A stretch of DNA of 64,000 nt from JAPLKB01 sp964532465 (GTDB taxonomy: Bacteria; Desulfobacterota; Syntrophorhabdia; Syntrophorhabdales; Syntrophorhabdaceae): NCBI GenBank assembly GCA_964532465.1, contig CAZHHX010000001.1:124001-188000 (forward strand), written 5' to 3'. Positions 16,773-26,394 of the stretch are shown piece by piece. The notes beneath the pieces are model-generated. The model saw only the letters and a program-made list of their open reading frames with translations. It searched no databases and was not told the origin of the DNA. Made by a program: the position numbers and the translations under genes. The stretch's first letter is position 1; each line of letters begins with the position of its first letter.

Positions 16773-18152
16773 ATGGTCCTTCACAAGATAGAAAAAATAC
16801 ACTTCGTCGGTATAGGCGGTATCGGGATGAGCGGTATAGCTGAAGTGTTGTTAAATCTCGATTTTACCGTCACAGGCTCGGACATCAGGAAAACAGATAC
16901 CACCGAAAGGCTTGAGCAGCTTGGCGCGAAAATATTTTATGGTCATAAAAAGGAAAATGTTGAGGATGTGGATGTGGTTGTTATATCATCGGCGGTAAAA
17001 CCCGACAACCCGGAAATACAGAAAGCAAAAGAGATTTTCGTCCCTGTAATACAGAGGGCTGAAATGCTTGCGGAACTCATGAGGATGAAATATAGCGTTG
17101 CCGTGGCAGGCTCTCACGGGAAAACAACAACAACCTCAATAGTTTCGACGATCCTGGGACATGCGGGTCTGGACCCCACATGCGTTATCGGCGGGAAGCT
17201 GAATAGTCTCGGAAGCAACGCGAAGCTCGGGGACAGCAAATTCCTTGTGGCAGAAGCGGATGAAAGCGACGGCACATTTCTCCTTCTCTTTCCGACTATT
17301 GCCGTGACAACAAACATAGACCTGGAACATCTCGACTTCTATAAGGATATTAATGAAATAAAGTCCGCGTTTTTAACCTTTCTTAATAAAGTGCCTTTTT
17401 ACGGGCTTGACATCATATGCATTGATAACGCGAATGTCCAGAGCCTTATCCCTCAACTGAAGAGAAGGTATATGACCTACGGACTTTCGAAGCAGGCAGA
17501 CCTGAGGGCTGATGGTATAACGTATAATGAATCAGGGACAAGTTTCAAGGTGGTGTATAAGGGATATGAATTAGGCGCAATCAATCTTGCCATGCCAGGC
17601 ATCCATAATGTTGTCAACGCGCTGGCTGCCTGTGGCGTCGGTATAGAGCTTGATATCCCCTTTTCCAAAATCGCCGAAGCGCTGGAAACATTTTCAGGCG
17701 TCCAGAGGAGACTTGAAGTAAAATGGGACGGACACATAAAACTTATTGACGATTACGGGCATCACCCCACAGAGGTTAAGGCAACACTGTCGGCAATAAG
17801 AAAGATATGCAAAGAGAGGATTATCGTCGCCTTTCAGCCTCACAGATACACGAGAACAAAGGCGTTAATGGAAGATTTCATAACCTCATTCAATGAAGCT
17901 GATATCCTGATAGTCACTGAGATATACGCGGCTTCTGAAGAAAAAATAGAAGGTGTCAGCGGAATGATTTTTGCGGAAAATATACGCGCCAGCGGGCACA
18001 AGAACGTGTTTTTTGCCCCGACAAAGGAAGAGGCGGCTGAAAAGATTCTTGAGCTTGCCAAGACCGGCGATACCGTTGTAGCCCTCGGTGCGGGAGATAT
18101 TAATAAGATATGCGATAGGCTGAAAGCACAATGGCAAAGAAGCAGTGAATAG
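16773..18152 (+). CDS. murC: UDP-MurNAc:L-Ala ligase MurC
   Basis: 459 aa from ATG 16773 (AGGAAGG eight bases upstream; the TTG six bases earlier is too close). It has N-terminal HFVGIGGIGMSG, P-loop AGSHGKTTTTS, the DESDGTFL motif and DDYGHHPTEV. First amino-acid ligase of the pathway. It is separated from murG by 90 bases of AT-rich spacer, unlike the tight upstream junctions. Confidence 0.96.
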   Translation: MVLHKIEKIHFVGIGGIGMSGIAEVLLNLDFTVTGSDIRKTDTTERLEQLGAKIFYGHKKENVEDVDVVVISSAVKPDNPEIQKAKEIFVPVIQRAEMLAELMRMKYSVAVAGSHGKTTTTSIVSTILGHAGLDPTCVIGGKLNSLGSNAKLGDSKFLVAEADESDGTFLLLFPTIAVTTNIDLEHLDFYKDINEIKSAFLTFLNKVPFYGLDIICIDNANVQSLIPQLKRRYMTYGLSKQADLRADGITYNESGTSFKVVYKGYELGAINLAMPGIHNVVNALAACGVGIELDIPFSKIAEALETFSGVQRRLEVKWDGHIKLIDDYGHHPTEVKATLSAIRKICKERIIVAFQPHRYTRTKALMEDFITSFNEADILIVTEIYAASEEKIEGVSGMIFAENIRASGHKNVFFAPTKEEAAEKILELAKTGDTVVALGAGDINKICDRLKAQWQRSSE

Positions 18153-18216
18153 TTGACAGTGAATAGTGAATAGTAGGGGCAGGTTCCAAACCTGCCCGTG
18201 GTGAATAGTGAATAGC
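18144..18216. repeat. GTGAATAG repeats around a 9-base-arm palindrome
   Basis: Several copies of AGTGAATAG-type octamers flank a perfect palindrome with arms GGGCAGGTT (18177-18185) and AACCTGCCC (18189-18197) and loop CCA. There is no T run, so it is not a typical terminator. Similar octamers follow ftsZ at 23142-23176. Confidence 0.6.
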
Positions 18217-18232
18217 AATAAGCAGGGAGAGA

Positions 18233-19135
18233 TTGAGATTGAGGGATTGGGGAATAAAAGGAACTGTTTTAAGGGATGCGCCTATGAAAAGGTACACATC
18301 CATGAAGGTGGGCGGCCCTGTAAAATACCTTGTTTATCCCGCGGATGAGACTGACCTGCAGAAGACGATGCTCATTTTAAGAGAAGAGGGCATCAAATAC
18401 CGGTTTATAGGCAACGGTACTAATATAATTGTCGATGATAAAGGTTTTAATGGAGCAATCATAAGAATAACAAGGATACAACGCTTGCAGCATGAAAAGA
18501 CTCGGGAAGGAGCTGTAGTAAAGGTTTCCGGAGGCGCGTCCCTGAAAGGATTTATAAAAGACAATGCTATGAGGGGGCTTGCCGGTCTTGAAAAACTATA
18601 TTGGATACCGGGCACTGTGGGCGGCGGAATAAAAATGAATGCCGGGAGTTTCGGCGCATCAATTTCTGATGTATTGGAGAGCGTGACCGTAGTGAACGAT
18701 AAGGGAAACATTACAACTTATGACAGAAAAGCCCTTTCATTCAACTACAGGTCATCGCCTGTAAAAATTACGGAATGCGTGATAAATGCTGTTTTCCGGC
18801 TGAATTCAGGAGACAGAAAGAAGATACAGGAAGACATGGAATATGTTCTTGTTGAAAGAAAAAAGAGGCATCCCATGGAATTTCCTTCTTCCGGTTCCAT
18901 ATTCAGGAGCGTGGACAAAGAGCCTGCATGGCAGTTTGTTGAAAAGGCAGGACTGCGCGGCTTGAAAATCGGCGATGCCTGTGTTTCCGAGAAACATACG
19001 AATTTTATTGTGAACCTTGGCCGCGCCACAGCACAGGACATAAGGACGCTCATTGACAGAATTAAAAAAGAAGTATTTGAAAAACTGGGAGTTGTTTTGG
19101 AGGAAGAAGTGGAGATGTGGGGATTTAATTCATGA
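18233..19135 (+). CDS. murB: UDP-N-acetylenolpyruvoylglucosamine reductase MurB
   Basis: 300 aa, FAD enzyme reducing enolpyruvyl-GlcNAc to MurNAc. Visible motifs: YTSMKVGGPV, IGNGTNIIV, WIPGTVGGGIKMNAG, FNYRSS, PSSGSIFRS and the C-terminal SEKHTNFIVN. Type II-like length. Start is TTG; 18233 and 18239 are both possible with AGGGAG upstream, and 18239 has the better spacing. It overlaps ddl by four bases. Confidence 0.94.
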   Translation: MRLRDWGIKGTVLRDAPMKRYTSMKVGGPVKYLVYPADETDLQKTMLILREEGIKYRFIGNGTNIIVDDKGFNGAIIRITRIQRLQHEKTREGAVVKVSGGASLKGFIKDNAMRGLAGLEKLYWIPGTVGGGIKMNAGSFGASISDVLESVTVVNDKGNITTYDRKALSFNYRSSPVKITECVINAVFRLNSGDRKKIQEDMEYVLVERKKRHPMEFPSSGSIFRSVDKEPAWQFVEKAGLRGLKIGDACVSEKHTNFIVNLGRATAQDIRTLIDRIKKEVFEKLGVVLEEEVEMWGFNS

Positions 19136-20025
19136 AAGATAAAAAGATAGGGGTTCTCATGGGCGGGAAGTCCTCGGAAAGAGAGATTTCCTTGAAGAGC
19201 GGAAAAGCAATCCTTCAGAGCCTTATACATAGCGGTTATAATGCCGTGGGAATAGACGCGGAACATAATCTTGTAGAAAGTCTGAAAAAGCAGAAAGTTC
19301 AGGTTGTCTTCATTGCCTTGCACGGCAAATGGGGCGAAGACGGAACGGTCCAGGGGCTCCTCGAAATGATGGGAATTCCCTATACCGGTTCAGGTGTTCT
19401 TGGTTCGGCTGTTTCAATGGATAAAGTAATCATGAAAATGCTGTTGGACAGAATCGGGCTGCCTACTCCTGCATATACAGTTTGTCATGCCGGAGACAAG
19501 GTCAAGTTCCCGGTGCCTTTTGTAGTTAAACCGGCCAATGAAGGTTCCACAATAGGCATATCGATTGTACGAAGCATTAAAGAAAAGGGTGAGGCAGTCA
19601 AAAATGCCCTGAAATATGATAAAAAAGTTCTGATAGAACAGTATATCCAGGGCGAGGAAATAACTGTGGGCATAGCGAATAGTGTGGTGCTGCCTGTCAT
19701 TGCGGTAAAACCGCTAAAGGGGTTTTATGATTTTGAGGCAAAATACACCAAGGGGATGACGGAATATATTGTACCTGCAAAGATCAGCAAAAAAGTTGAG
19801 AAAAAGGCGCAGGACTACGCAATGAAAGTATGCAAAGCCTTTGAACTTTCAGGATGCGCCAGGATTGATATGATGGTGGACGGAGATATACCGCTTATAA
19901 TAGATATCAATACCTCCCCGGGCATGACTGAAACATCCCTTGTGCCAAAGGCATGGGAATATCTCGGCAGGTCTTTTGACAGCCTTGTCGAAGAAATTAT
20001 AAAGGGGGCCTCTTTAAAAACATGA
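19132..20025 (+). CDS. ddl: D-alanine:D-alanine ligase
   Basis: 297 aa ATP-grasp enzyme. Motifs: LMGGKSSEREISLKSG, HGKWGEDGTVQGLLEM, PFVVKPANEGSTIGI and IDINTSPGMTETSL. Makes the dipeptide used by MurF. ATGA overlaps on both sides with murB and ftsQ. Confidence 0.95.
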   Translation: MKDKKIGVLMGGKSSEREISLKSGKAILQSLIHSGYNAVGIDAEHNLVESLKKQKVQVVFIALHGKWGEDGTVQGLLEMMGIPYTGSGVLGSAVSMDKVIMKMLLDRIGLPTPAYTVCHAGDKVKFPVPFVVKPANEGSTIGISIVRSIKEKGEAVKNALKYDKKVLIEQYIQGEEITVGIANSVVLPVIAVKPLKGFYDFEAKYTKGMTEYIVPAKISKKVEKKAQDYAMKVCKAFELSGCARIDMMVDGDIPLIIDINTSPGMTETSLVPKAWEYLGRSFDSLVEEIIKGASLKT

Positions 20026-20723
20026 AAAAAACCCTGTACTTGTTTTTTCTTGTGCCTGTATGCATATTATCTATGCTCACGATGATATACATATTTTCCA
20101 AAGATGAGCCTCTTTTTTTCATAAAGAATATCAGAATAAACGGGGCAAGTCAGTTGGGAGATAACGATATTATGGGCAGAATATCACCATTTACGAAGGG
20201 GAACCTTTTCGGAGTAGATGTTCAAAAGATGAAAGATGTTATTGCATCGCACCCGTTTGTCAAAGAGGTAAGGATAAAGAGAGTTTTCCCTTTTTCCATC
20301 ATCATTGATGTGAAGGAAAAAACACCCTCGGCTTTGTGGGTGAATAATGAAGGCGCCATAAGCGTGCTTGATGAATACGGGGAACCATATAAAGGTTTAA
20401 CGAAAGGCGATTCAAAGAATATGTTTGTTATTAATGCCGGTAAAAAGGCGGATGTGAAGAGTCTCTACAGGGAAACCAACGGCTGGATTACGGAAGGGAT
20501 TATAAAGAGAGATGCCATATCTGAAATCGCATATGACGAAGGCAGTGTGACGGTTTTCGGCGCGGAAGACGGGGTGGAGATAGTGCTCGGCAAAGAAGAT
20601 CAGAAAGAAAGATTGAAAAGGGCCGTATCTATCCTGGAAGACGCAAAAAAACGGGGGCTTATGATTAAGTGTATAGACGCAAGGTTTGAAAAGGGCGGAA
20701 TTATCCAGGAAAGGAAGGGGTAG
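20022..20723 (+). CDS. ftsQ: Cell-division protein FtsQ
   Basis: 233 aa. One membrane helix (about residues 5-25), then a POTRA domain (IKNIRINGASQLGDNDI, then HPFVKEVRIKRVFP) and an FtsQ beta domain. FtsQ scaffolds FtsL/FtsB and controls the FtsW-FtsI synthase. It is kept here although those two enzymes are not recognisable in the cluster. Confidence 0.9.
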   Translation: MKKTLYLFFLVPVCILSMLTMIYIFSKDEPLFFIKNIRINGASQLGDNDIMGRISPFTKGNLFGVDVQKMKDVIASHPFVKEVRIKRVFPFSIIIDVKEKTPSALWVNNEGAISVLDEYGEPYKGLTKGDSKNMFVINAGKKADVKSLYRETNGWITEGIIKRDAISEIAYDEGSVTVFGAEDGVEIVLGKEDQKERLKRAVSILEDAKKRGLMIKCIDARFEKGGIIQERKG

Positions 20724-20726
20724 AAT

Positions 20727-21974
20727 ATGGTTAGAGAAGACGAACTTCTCGTAGGGCTTGATATTGGAACCACAAAGATATGTGTTGTTGTGGGGAAGGT
20801 AGCTGAGGGAAACATACACATAGTAGGCATAGGGTCTTACCCTTCTACAGGCCTGAGAAAAGGCGTTGTTGTAAATATGGAAAGCACTATTACTTCAATA
20901 AAAAAGGCTGTGGAAGAAGCCGAATTAATGGCAGGCATAAAAATCAACAACTGTCTGGCAGGTATAGGGGGAGCTCACACCAAGAGCTTTAACAGTAACG
21001 GTGTTGTCGCGATTAAAGAAAAAGAAGTGAAGCCTGATGATATAGCAAGGGCGATTGACGCTGCGAAGGCAATTGCCATACCGGCGGACAGAGAACTCCT
21101 TCATGTCATTCCCCAGGAATTTATCATTGACGACCAGGACGGAATACGCGACCCCCTTGGAATCACAGGAGTAAGGCTTGAGGTAAAGGTGCATATTGTT
21201 ACCGGCAGCGTCTCCTCCGGACAGAATATAATAAAGTGCTGTCGTATGGCAGGGCTTACCGTAGATGACATTATCCTCGGGCAGCTTGCTTCATCGGCAG
21301 CGGTTCTTACACCTGAAGAAAAAGAGATCGGCGTCGCCCTTGTTGATATCGGCGGCGGCACAAGCGATATTGCCGTATATTCGACGGGAAGCATAAAACA
21401 TACATCAGTGCTGCCCTTTGGAGGGAGCAGCATTACGAATGACATTGCCATCGGATTGCGAACGCCTGTTGAGGACGCGGAGAAAATAAAGAAGAAATAC
21501 GGCTGCGCTTTTTCGAATATGATAGGCGCCAATGAAACCATTGAAGTTCCCAGTGTGGGCGGGAGAAAACCGAGAACGCTTATGCGCAAAACCCTTGCGG
21601 ACATAATTGAGCCAAGGGTTGAAGAAATATCGTCCATGATCTATGACGAGATTAAGAAATCAGGATTTGAAAAATTGCTCGCCTCAGGCGTTGTCATTAC
21701 CGGAGGGTGCGCGAATCTTGAAGGCATTCCCGAACTTGCGGAAAACATATTCAATCTCCCGACAAGAAGAGGTTTTCCTGTTGGAGTAGGCGGTCTTGTT
21801 GATGTGGTTAATAACCCTATATACGCGACCGGTGTGGGGCTTCTTGTGTATGGATTCAAGCATTCCAATATAAAGCGCCGCAAAAAGTATGGCGGCCCGC
21901 AATCATTAATGAAATTAGTAAATGCTAATAATCTTCTCAACAGAATGAGGGAATGGTTTAAAGAAATTTTCTAA
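20727..21974 (+). CDS. ftsA: Cell-division protein FtsA
   Basis: 415 aa actin-like ATPase. GLDIGTTKICVVVG (phosphate 1), the 1C/SHS2 region, VDIGGGTSDIAVY (phosphate 2), ITGGCANLEGI, and a C-terminal amphipathic tail (MREWFKEIF) that tethers FtsZ to the membrane. It lies three bases after ftsQ. Confidence 0.96.
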   Translation: MVREDELLVGLDIGTTKICVVVGKVAEGNIHIVGIGSYPSTGLRKGVVVNMESTITSIKKAVEEAELMAGIKINNCLAGIGGAHTKSFNSNGVVAIKEKEVKPDDIARAIDAAKAIAIPADRELLHVIPQEFIIDDQDGIRDPLGITGVRLEVKVHIVTGSVSSGQNIIKCCRMAGLTVDDIILGQLASSAAVLTPEEKEIGVALVDIGGGTSDIAVYSTGSIKHTSVLPFGGSSITNDIAIGLRTPVEDAEKIKKKYGCAFSNMIGANETIEVPSVGGRKPRTLMRKTLADIIEPRVEEISSMIYDEIKKSGFEKLLASGVVITGGCANLEGIPELAENIFNLPTRRGFPVGVGGLVDVVNNPIYATGVGLLVYGFKHSNIKRRKKYGGPQSLMKLVNANNLLNRMREWFKEIF

Positions 21975-21986
21975 GGAGGTGTTGTT

Positions 21987-23141
21987 GTGAGTAGAGTATT
22001 TTATATGGATGAAGATAACGGTTTTTCAGCGAAATTAAAGGTTGTGGGGGTTGGGGGTGGCGGATGCAATGCTCTAAACAACATGGTGGATGCCGGTGTA
22101 CCAGGAGTTGAATTTATCGGAGTTAATACGGATGTCAAGTCCTTGAGTACATGCAAGGCCAGTGTGAAAATACAGATCGGGAGTAAATTGACAAGGGGGC
22201 TCGGCGCAGGCGCGGACCCGGATGTGGGCAGAAAAGCAGCCCTGGAAGACACGGAAAAGATTATCGAGCACTTAAAGGGCGCTGATATGGTTTTTATCAC
22301 CTGCGGCCTTGGAGGCGGCACCGGTACAGGCGCGTCCGCAGTCATCGCGGAGATTTCAAAGGAACTGGGCGCTTTGACAGTCGCAATTACCACAAAGCCC
22401 TTTGCCTTTGAAGGAAAAGACAGAATGAAACAGGCAGAGAACGGGGTAATTCAGTTGAAAACCCGTGTTGATTCTCTGATTACCATCCCGAACCAGAGAC
22501 TCCTGTCTATCGGCGGCAAGCACATGACCATCATGGAAGCCTTTTACAAAGCGGACGAGGTGCTCTTAAATGCCGTCAGAAGTATATCGGATCTGATAGT
22601 AGGGTCAGGCCACGTAGTCGTGGATTTCGCGGATGTGAAGACCATCATGAGCGAGCGGGGAATGGCGATTATGGGCATCGGGGAAGCTACCGGTGAAAAC
22701 AGGGCAAGGGACGCAGCGCAGAAGGCCATACAAAGTCCTCTTCTTGAAGATATTTCCATACACGGCGCGAGAGGGGTATTAATAAACGTAACAGGCAATC
22801 AGGACATGACCCTCCATGAGGTGCACGAAGCTTCCTCATTAATTCAGGAACAGGCCCATGACGAAGCAAAGATCATATGGGGACTTGTATATGATGAGTC
22901 TATGGAAAATTCAATGAGGATAACGGTTATTGCTACCGGTTTTGAAGAGAAGGCTGTTATTGAAGAGGATGTAAATGATATGCTCAGCAAAAGCAGGCTT
23001 TTTGATAATGAAGACCTGCCTCCTTTTATGAAGAAAAAGGTTGCAATTGACTACAAAGAGATAAAGATGAAAAGCGATATCATTGATATTGACGATGACA
23101 GGTACGATATTCCGACTTTCCTGAGGAAGCAGGCAGATTAA
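21987..23141 (+). CDS. ftsZ: Cell-division GTPase FtsZ
   Basis: 384 aa, GTG start after AAGGAGG. Tubulin signature GLGGGTGTGAS, NTDVKSL, and a C-terminal conserved peptide DIPTFLRKQAD that binds FtsA. It forms the Z ring, so this organism uses FtsZ-based division. Confidence 0.97.
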   Translation: MSRVFYMDEDNGFSAKLKVVGVGGGGCNALNNMVDAGVPGVEFIGVNTDVKSLSTCKASVKIQIGSKLTRGLGAGADPDVGRKAALEDTEKIIEHLKGADMVFITCGLGGGTGTGASAVIAEISKELGALTVAITTKPFAFEGKDRMKQAENGVIQLKTRVDSLITIPNQRLLSIGGKHMTIMEAFYKADEVLLNAVRSISDLIVGSGHVVVDFADVKTIMSERGMAIMGIGEATGENRARDAAQKAIQSPLLEDISIHGARGVLINVTGNQDMTLHEVHEASSLIQEQAHDEAKIIWGLVYDESMENSMRITVIATGFEEKAVIEEDVNDMLSKSRLFDNEDLPPFMKKKVAIDYKEIKMKSDIIDIDDDRYDIPTFLRKQAD

Positions 23142-23176
23142 GTAGTGAATAGTGAATAGTGAACAGTGAACAGTAA
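23142..23176. repeat. Tandem GTGAATA/GTGAACA repeats after ftsZ
   Basis: Four to five imperfect copies of an AGTGAAYAGT unit directly after the ftsZ stop, the same family as at 18.15 kb. No hairpin with a T run follows. Confidence 0.55.
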
Positions 23177-23219
23177 AAAATGTAGAGTATATATATCAGC
23201 TAAACAGTTGACATGAATT

Positions 23220-24797
23220 ATGCGGCGTGCATTGTCCAGTCAATTGAAAAAGCAGGGTGCAGGACGTAAAGAGCTTCTTGCATCCGAGAACGGGACAATA
23301 GTAAAAAAATGGGGCGGCAAAATCCCTGTGTGCGTGGTTTTTCCGAACACGTACTACATAGGCATGTCCAATCTCGCTGCCCATATCCTGTATAAGACGC
23401 TGAACAGTTATGATGACGTTGTCTGCGAGAGGTGTTTTCTCGAAGACAACGGTGAATGCATATCCATTGAAAGCGGAAGACCGCTTAAATCCTTTAAATG
23501 CGTATTTTTTACATTATCCTTTGAAATGGATTTTATAAACATTCCGAAGATTTTACGTCTTTCTTCCATACCCGTGCAATCCGAAGAAAGAATAGCGGAC
23601 GATCCTATCATTGTTGCCGGGGGCATCTGCGTGATTTCAAACCCCGAGCCCATCCACAGCTTTATTGACCTCTTTATCATGGGCGACATAGAGTCAACCA
23701 TCCCGGATTTTATGGAAAAGTTCAGAGAAATAATCGGCAAAGACCGGGAAGAAATTATTGATGAACTGAGCGGATTCGACTGGGTCTATAATCCGGCAGA
23801 GCTTAGAGTTTCGTACAGACAGGATGGAACTGTCGGGTCTTTTACGCCAAAAGATATTACTGTAAATATAAACAGATACAGAGGCAAAACCCTGGGAACA
23901 TCTGTCGTTATTTCTGATAAAACCGAATTTTCCAATATGTTCCTTGTAGAAGGGACGCGGGGCTGTCCATCAAAATGCCCATTCTGCCTTTTGGGTAATT
24001 CCTACCGCTTTGTCTGTGATGAAATCCTGCCGCTCAGAACGGATGTGGAGGATATTGGCATTATCGGGGGAGGAGTTTCGTTCCATCCGCGTCTTCTGGA
24101 AATTACAGCCGCGCTGAGAGATGCAGGGAAACGCGTCCATTTTCCGTCCTTAAGACTCGATGAAATACCACTTTCAATTATAGAGCTTATGCAGGATGAG
24201 ATCAAGACATTGACTTTCGGCATTGAGGCTGGCACGGAAAAACTGAGGGTAATTATAGGCAAGCCTTTATCGGATCAGGAGATTTACGATAAATTAGCCG
24301 CTATACTTAAAATCAAGCCCTTTAATCTGAAACTTTATTTCATGATCGGCCTGCCGGAAGAGACGATGGAAGATATAGAGAGTATTGTTGAGCTTGTGAA
24401 GCATATAAAGCATGTAATGGTTAAGGAAGGCGCGAAAAGAGGTTTTGTCGGCAGCGTCACCGTCCACGCGAGCCCCTTTGTTCCTAAGCCTTTTACTCCG
24501 TTCCAGCGGCTTCCCATGAATGATATGGATGAACTGAAAGACAAGATAAATTGGTTGAAAAGAGCCTTGAGCAAGGTTGACAATACCTACTTTACTCATG
24601 AGTCGGTAAAGTACAGCTTCATCCAGGCAGTGCTCGCCAGGGGCGATAGAAGGCTGAAAGATGTTATCCTGAAGTTTGCAGACGGAGTAAGCTTAAGCAG
24701 AATCATGAAAGACAGCGCTATTAATCTAAATTTTTACGCGTTGAGGGAACGGGGTAAAGATGAGATTATGCCCTGGGATTTTATAAAAGTTCAGTAA
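23220..24797 (+). CDS. Radical-SAM protein (B12-binding-like N-terminus)
   Basis: 525 aa. The N-terminal about 200 residues resemble a degenerate cobalamin-binding-like domain (VVFPNTYYIGMSNLAAH). The radical-SAM cluster motif CPSKCPFC (Cx3CxxC) follows at about residue 248, then GIEAGTEKLR and GLPEETMEDI. Uncharacterised proteins of this type occur downstream of ftsZ in related bacteria. The reaction is unknown; modification of tRNA or protein is only a possibility. Confidence 0.8.
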   Translation: MRRALSSQLKKQGAGRKELLASENGTIVKKWGGKIPVCVVFPNTYYIGMSNLAAHILYKTLNSYDDVVCERCFLEDNGECISIESGRPLKSFKCVFFTLSFEMDFINIPKILRLSSIPVQSEERIADDPIIVAGGICVISNPEPIHSFIDLFIMGDIESTIPDFMEKFREIIGKDREEIIDELSGFDWVYNPAELRVSYRQDGTVGSFTPKDITVNINRYRGKTLGTSVVISDKTEFSNMFLVEGTRGCPSKCPFCLLGNSYRFVCDEILPLRTDVEDIGIIGGGVSFHPRLLEITAALRDAGKRVHFPSLRLDEIPLSIIELMQDEIKTLTFGIEAGTEKLRVIIGKPLSDQEIYDKLAAILKIKPFNLKLYFMIGLPEETMEDIESIVELVKHIKHVMVKEGAKRGFVGSVTVHASPFVPKPFTPFQRLPMNDMDELKDKINWLKRALSKVDNTYFTHESVKYSFIQAVLARGDRRLKDVILKFADGVSLSRIMKDSAINLNFYALRERGKDEIMPWDFIKVQ

Positions 24798-24851
24798 CTT
24801 TTTCCTCCTGATTTTTATTCATTGTTTTATCACTGCTTTTTCTATGTCTTT

Positions 24852-25044
24852 CTCTTGGTCGGGCAAAGGCATATTGAAAATGTCCATCTGCGGCGGTCTG
24901 CTACGCTTTGCGATCTTCCGACGTACATTCAGTACGTCTCCAGCCTGCAAAGCTTACAGCCCATCCACATCTGAAAATTTCCAACATGCCTTTGCCCACT
25001 CCAAGCCTGATTCACATCAGCCGTCACGCTGATGTGAATCAGGC
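24852..25044 (+). repeat. Structured dispersed repeat, copy 1
   Basis: About 190 bases, matched by copy 2 at 63669-63856. Outer stem GGGCAAAGGCAT (24861-24872) with ATGCCTTTGCCC (24986-24997). Inner hairpin GACGTAC (24920-24926) with GTACGTC (24932-24938). Terminal hairpin with 17-base arms (25005-25021 and 25028-25044) and a six-base loop. Conserved islands such as TCCATCTGCGGCGGTCTGCT lie between stems. A reading frame crosses it but is not considered a gene. Confidence 0.75.
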
Positions 25045-25360
25045 AGAAAAAAGGAGGTTTACATTATTAAGAATGTCCCGATAGTCCCCTTTAAAAACGG
25101 CGTCATACCGGCGAATACCCTGAAGGGCACAAGCACCGGTATCCAGAGATATTAAATTCTCTGGATGTTCCTGTTAATTCAAATCCAATCAACAAATCTG
25201 GGGAAATAATGATCATTCGGAGTTATCTGCCTTTATTGGTAATCATCTGAATTGTAGTGTTATCCAGTTAGGAGATTATGGAAAAAGTTGTTTAATTTTG
25301 TCAATTTTATTGAATAATTACTTGAACATTGATATTATTCATAAAACTATATAATACCTG
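25045..25360. other. Region between the structured repeat and the cassette array
   Basis: Contains AAGGAGG (25051-25058) without a plausible ORF after it, then a short open stretch listed as a remnant (25174-25354). Base composition turns AT-rich at about 25150, marking the edge of the island. Confidence 0.35.
25174..25354 (+). pseudogene. Truncated C-terminal coding remnant
   Basis: An open frame of about 60 codons with no start, protein-like (SELSAFIGNHLNCSVIQLG, ending NIDIIHKTI) and stopping at 25352, just before the GTTAGCT core site at 25361. It looks like the tail of a gene cut off on its 5' side. Family not recognised. Confidence 0.3.
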
Positions 25361-25387
25361 GTTAGCTGTGTGGAATATTGAAAGACA

Positions 25388-26392
25388 ATGGATAAAACGC
25401 AACTTATAGAATACCTTAATCAGTTTGTTCAATCAGATGAACCAGTACATTTTCGTCCATCTCAAACTGAAGAAATATTGGTCTCTGATATGCCAGACGA
25501 TGTTGAATTTGAAATTTCTGAACTTGATGGAAAAGGTATTCGTCATATTGAACTTGAGGGATCATTCAAAAAGCAAAATGGCAAATTGTATCTCCATATG
25601 GCCCATGATTGGTATCGAAAATGGTGGACCGCACCCTTAGGTATGGCTCACCACCTGGACCTTATTAAAAGACTTGTCGAGTTTCGACAAAAAGAAGAAA
25701 AAAACATTGAAGATATTGAATTCGATGATGAAGGTGATTGGTGTCACTTATATTATTCTATTATCATCCCTGATGAAATTAAAACACTATATGTTGCTTA
25801 TGACTATGGTCTTGATTTCTCAATTTGGAAAGATAGGATTCTTAATAGTGTTCAAAATAGAATTGGTGCGATTGTAAATGAAATTGCAAATGAATACTCA
25901 TCATTTAAATCTCTCGAGTTTCCTGAGCTTATCGATCGAGTAAAAAACGAAAAAGATTCAAACATCAAGGGGAGATTACTTGAAGAATTAATGCACAAAT
26001 TTTTTAGTTTTGTTAAAGGGTTCGTAGTCATAGAAAGATTAAAAACAGAGACAGAGGAAATCGACTTGGTAATTTTGAATAAATCAACTATTCCGCTATG
26101 GCAAAAAGAATCATCGCTTATTTTGGTAGAGTGTAAAAACTGGTCAAGCAAGTGCGGTAAAAACGAACTGGTTTTTTTCAAAGAAAAAATTATTAACCGC
26201 AAAGGTAGAGCAAAAATAGGCTTTTTCATTTCATGGAATGGGTTTGCCAAAACATTTACTAAAGAAGATTTAAGAAGTTCTCAAGGCGATATATTGATTG
26301 TTCCAGTTACAGGAAAGAATATTATTGAGGCACTATCTGGTTCCATAGAAGAACATCTTGAAAAATGGTGGCTTAATGCCACATTAACTTAA
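25388..26392 (+). CDS. PD-(D/E)XK nuclease-like protein
   Basis: 334 aa, AT-rich. Residues about 195-275 have a restriction-endonuclase-like core: GRLLEELMHKFF (Glu helix), EEIDLVIL (Asp) and LILVECKNWSS (E-x-K), then FFKEKIINRKGRAKIGFFIS, as in Mrr-like folds. The N-terminal 190 residues are not recognised. First cassette of the array. A defence or DNA-damage role is likely by fold and context; the target is unknown. Weak ribosome binding site. Confidence 0.65.
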   Translation: MDKTQLIEYLNQFVQSDEPVHFRPSQTEEILVSDMPDDVEFEISELDGKGIRHIELEGSFKKQNGKLYLHMAHDWYRKWWTAPLGMAHHLDLIKRLVEFRQKEEKNIEDIEFDDEGDWCHLYYSIIIPDEIKTLYVAYDYGLDFSIWKDRILNSVQNRIGAIVNEIANEYSSFKSLEFPELIDRVKNEKDSNIKGRLLEELMHKFFSFVKGFVVIERLKTETEEIDLVILNKSTIPLWQKESSLILVECKNWSSKCGKNELVFFKEKIINRKGRAKIGFFISWNGFAKTFTKEDLRSSQGDILIVPVTGKNIIEALSGSIEEHLEKWWLNATLT

Positions 26393-26394
26393 TC

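Noticed and set aside
24844..25032. Open frame across structured repeat copy 1 (and a similar one at 63581-63883)
   Set aside because: The two frames look alike only because the repeat is shared. Changes fall in paired stem positions rather than at third codon positions, and there is no good ribosome binding site.
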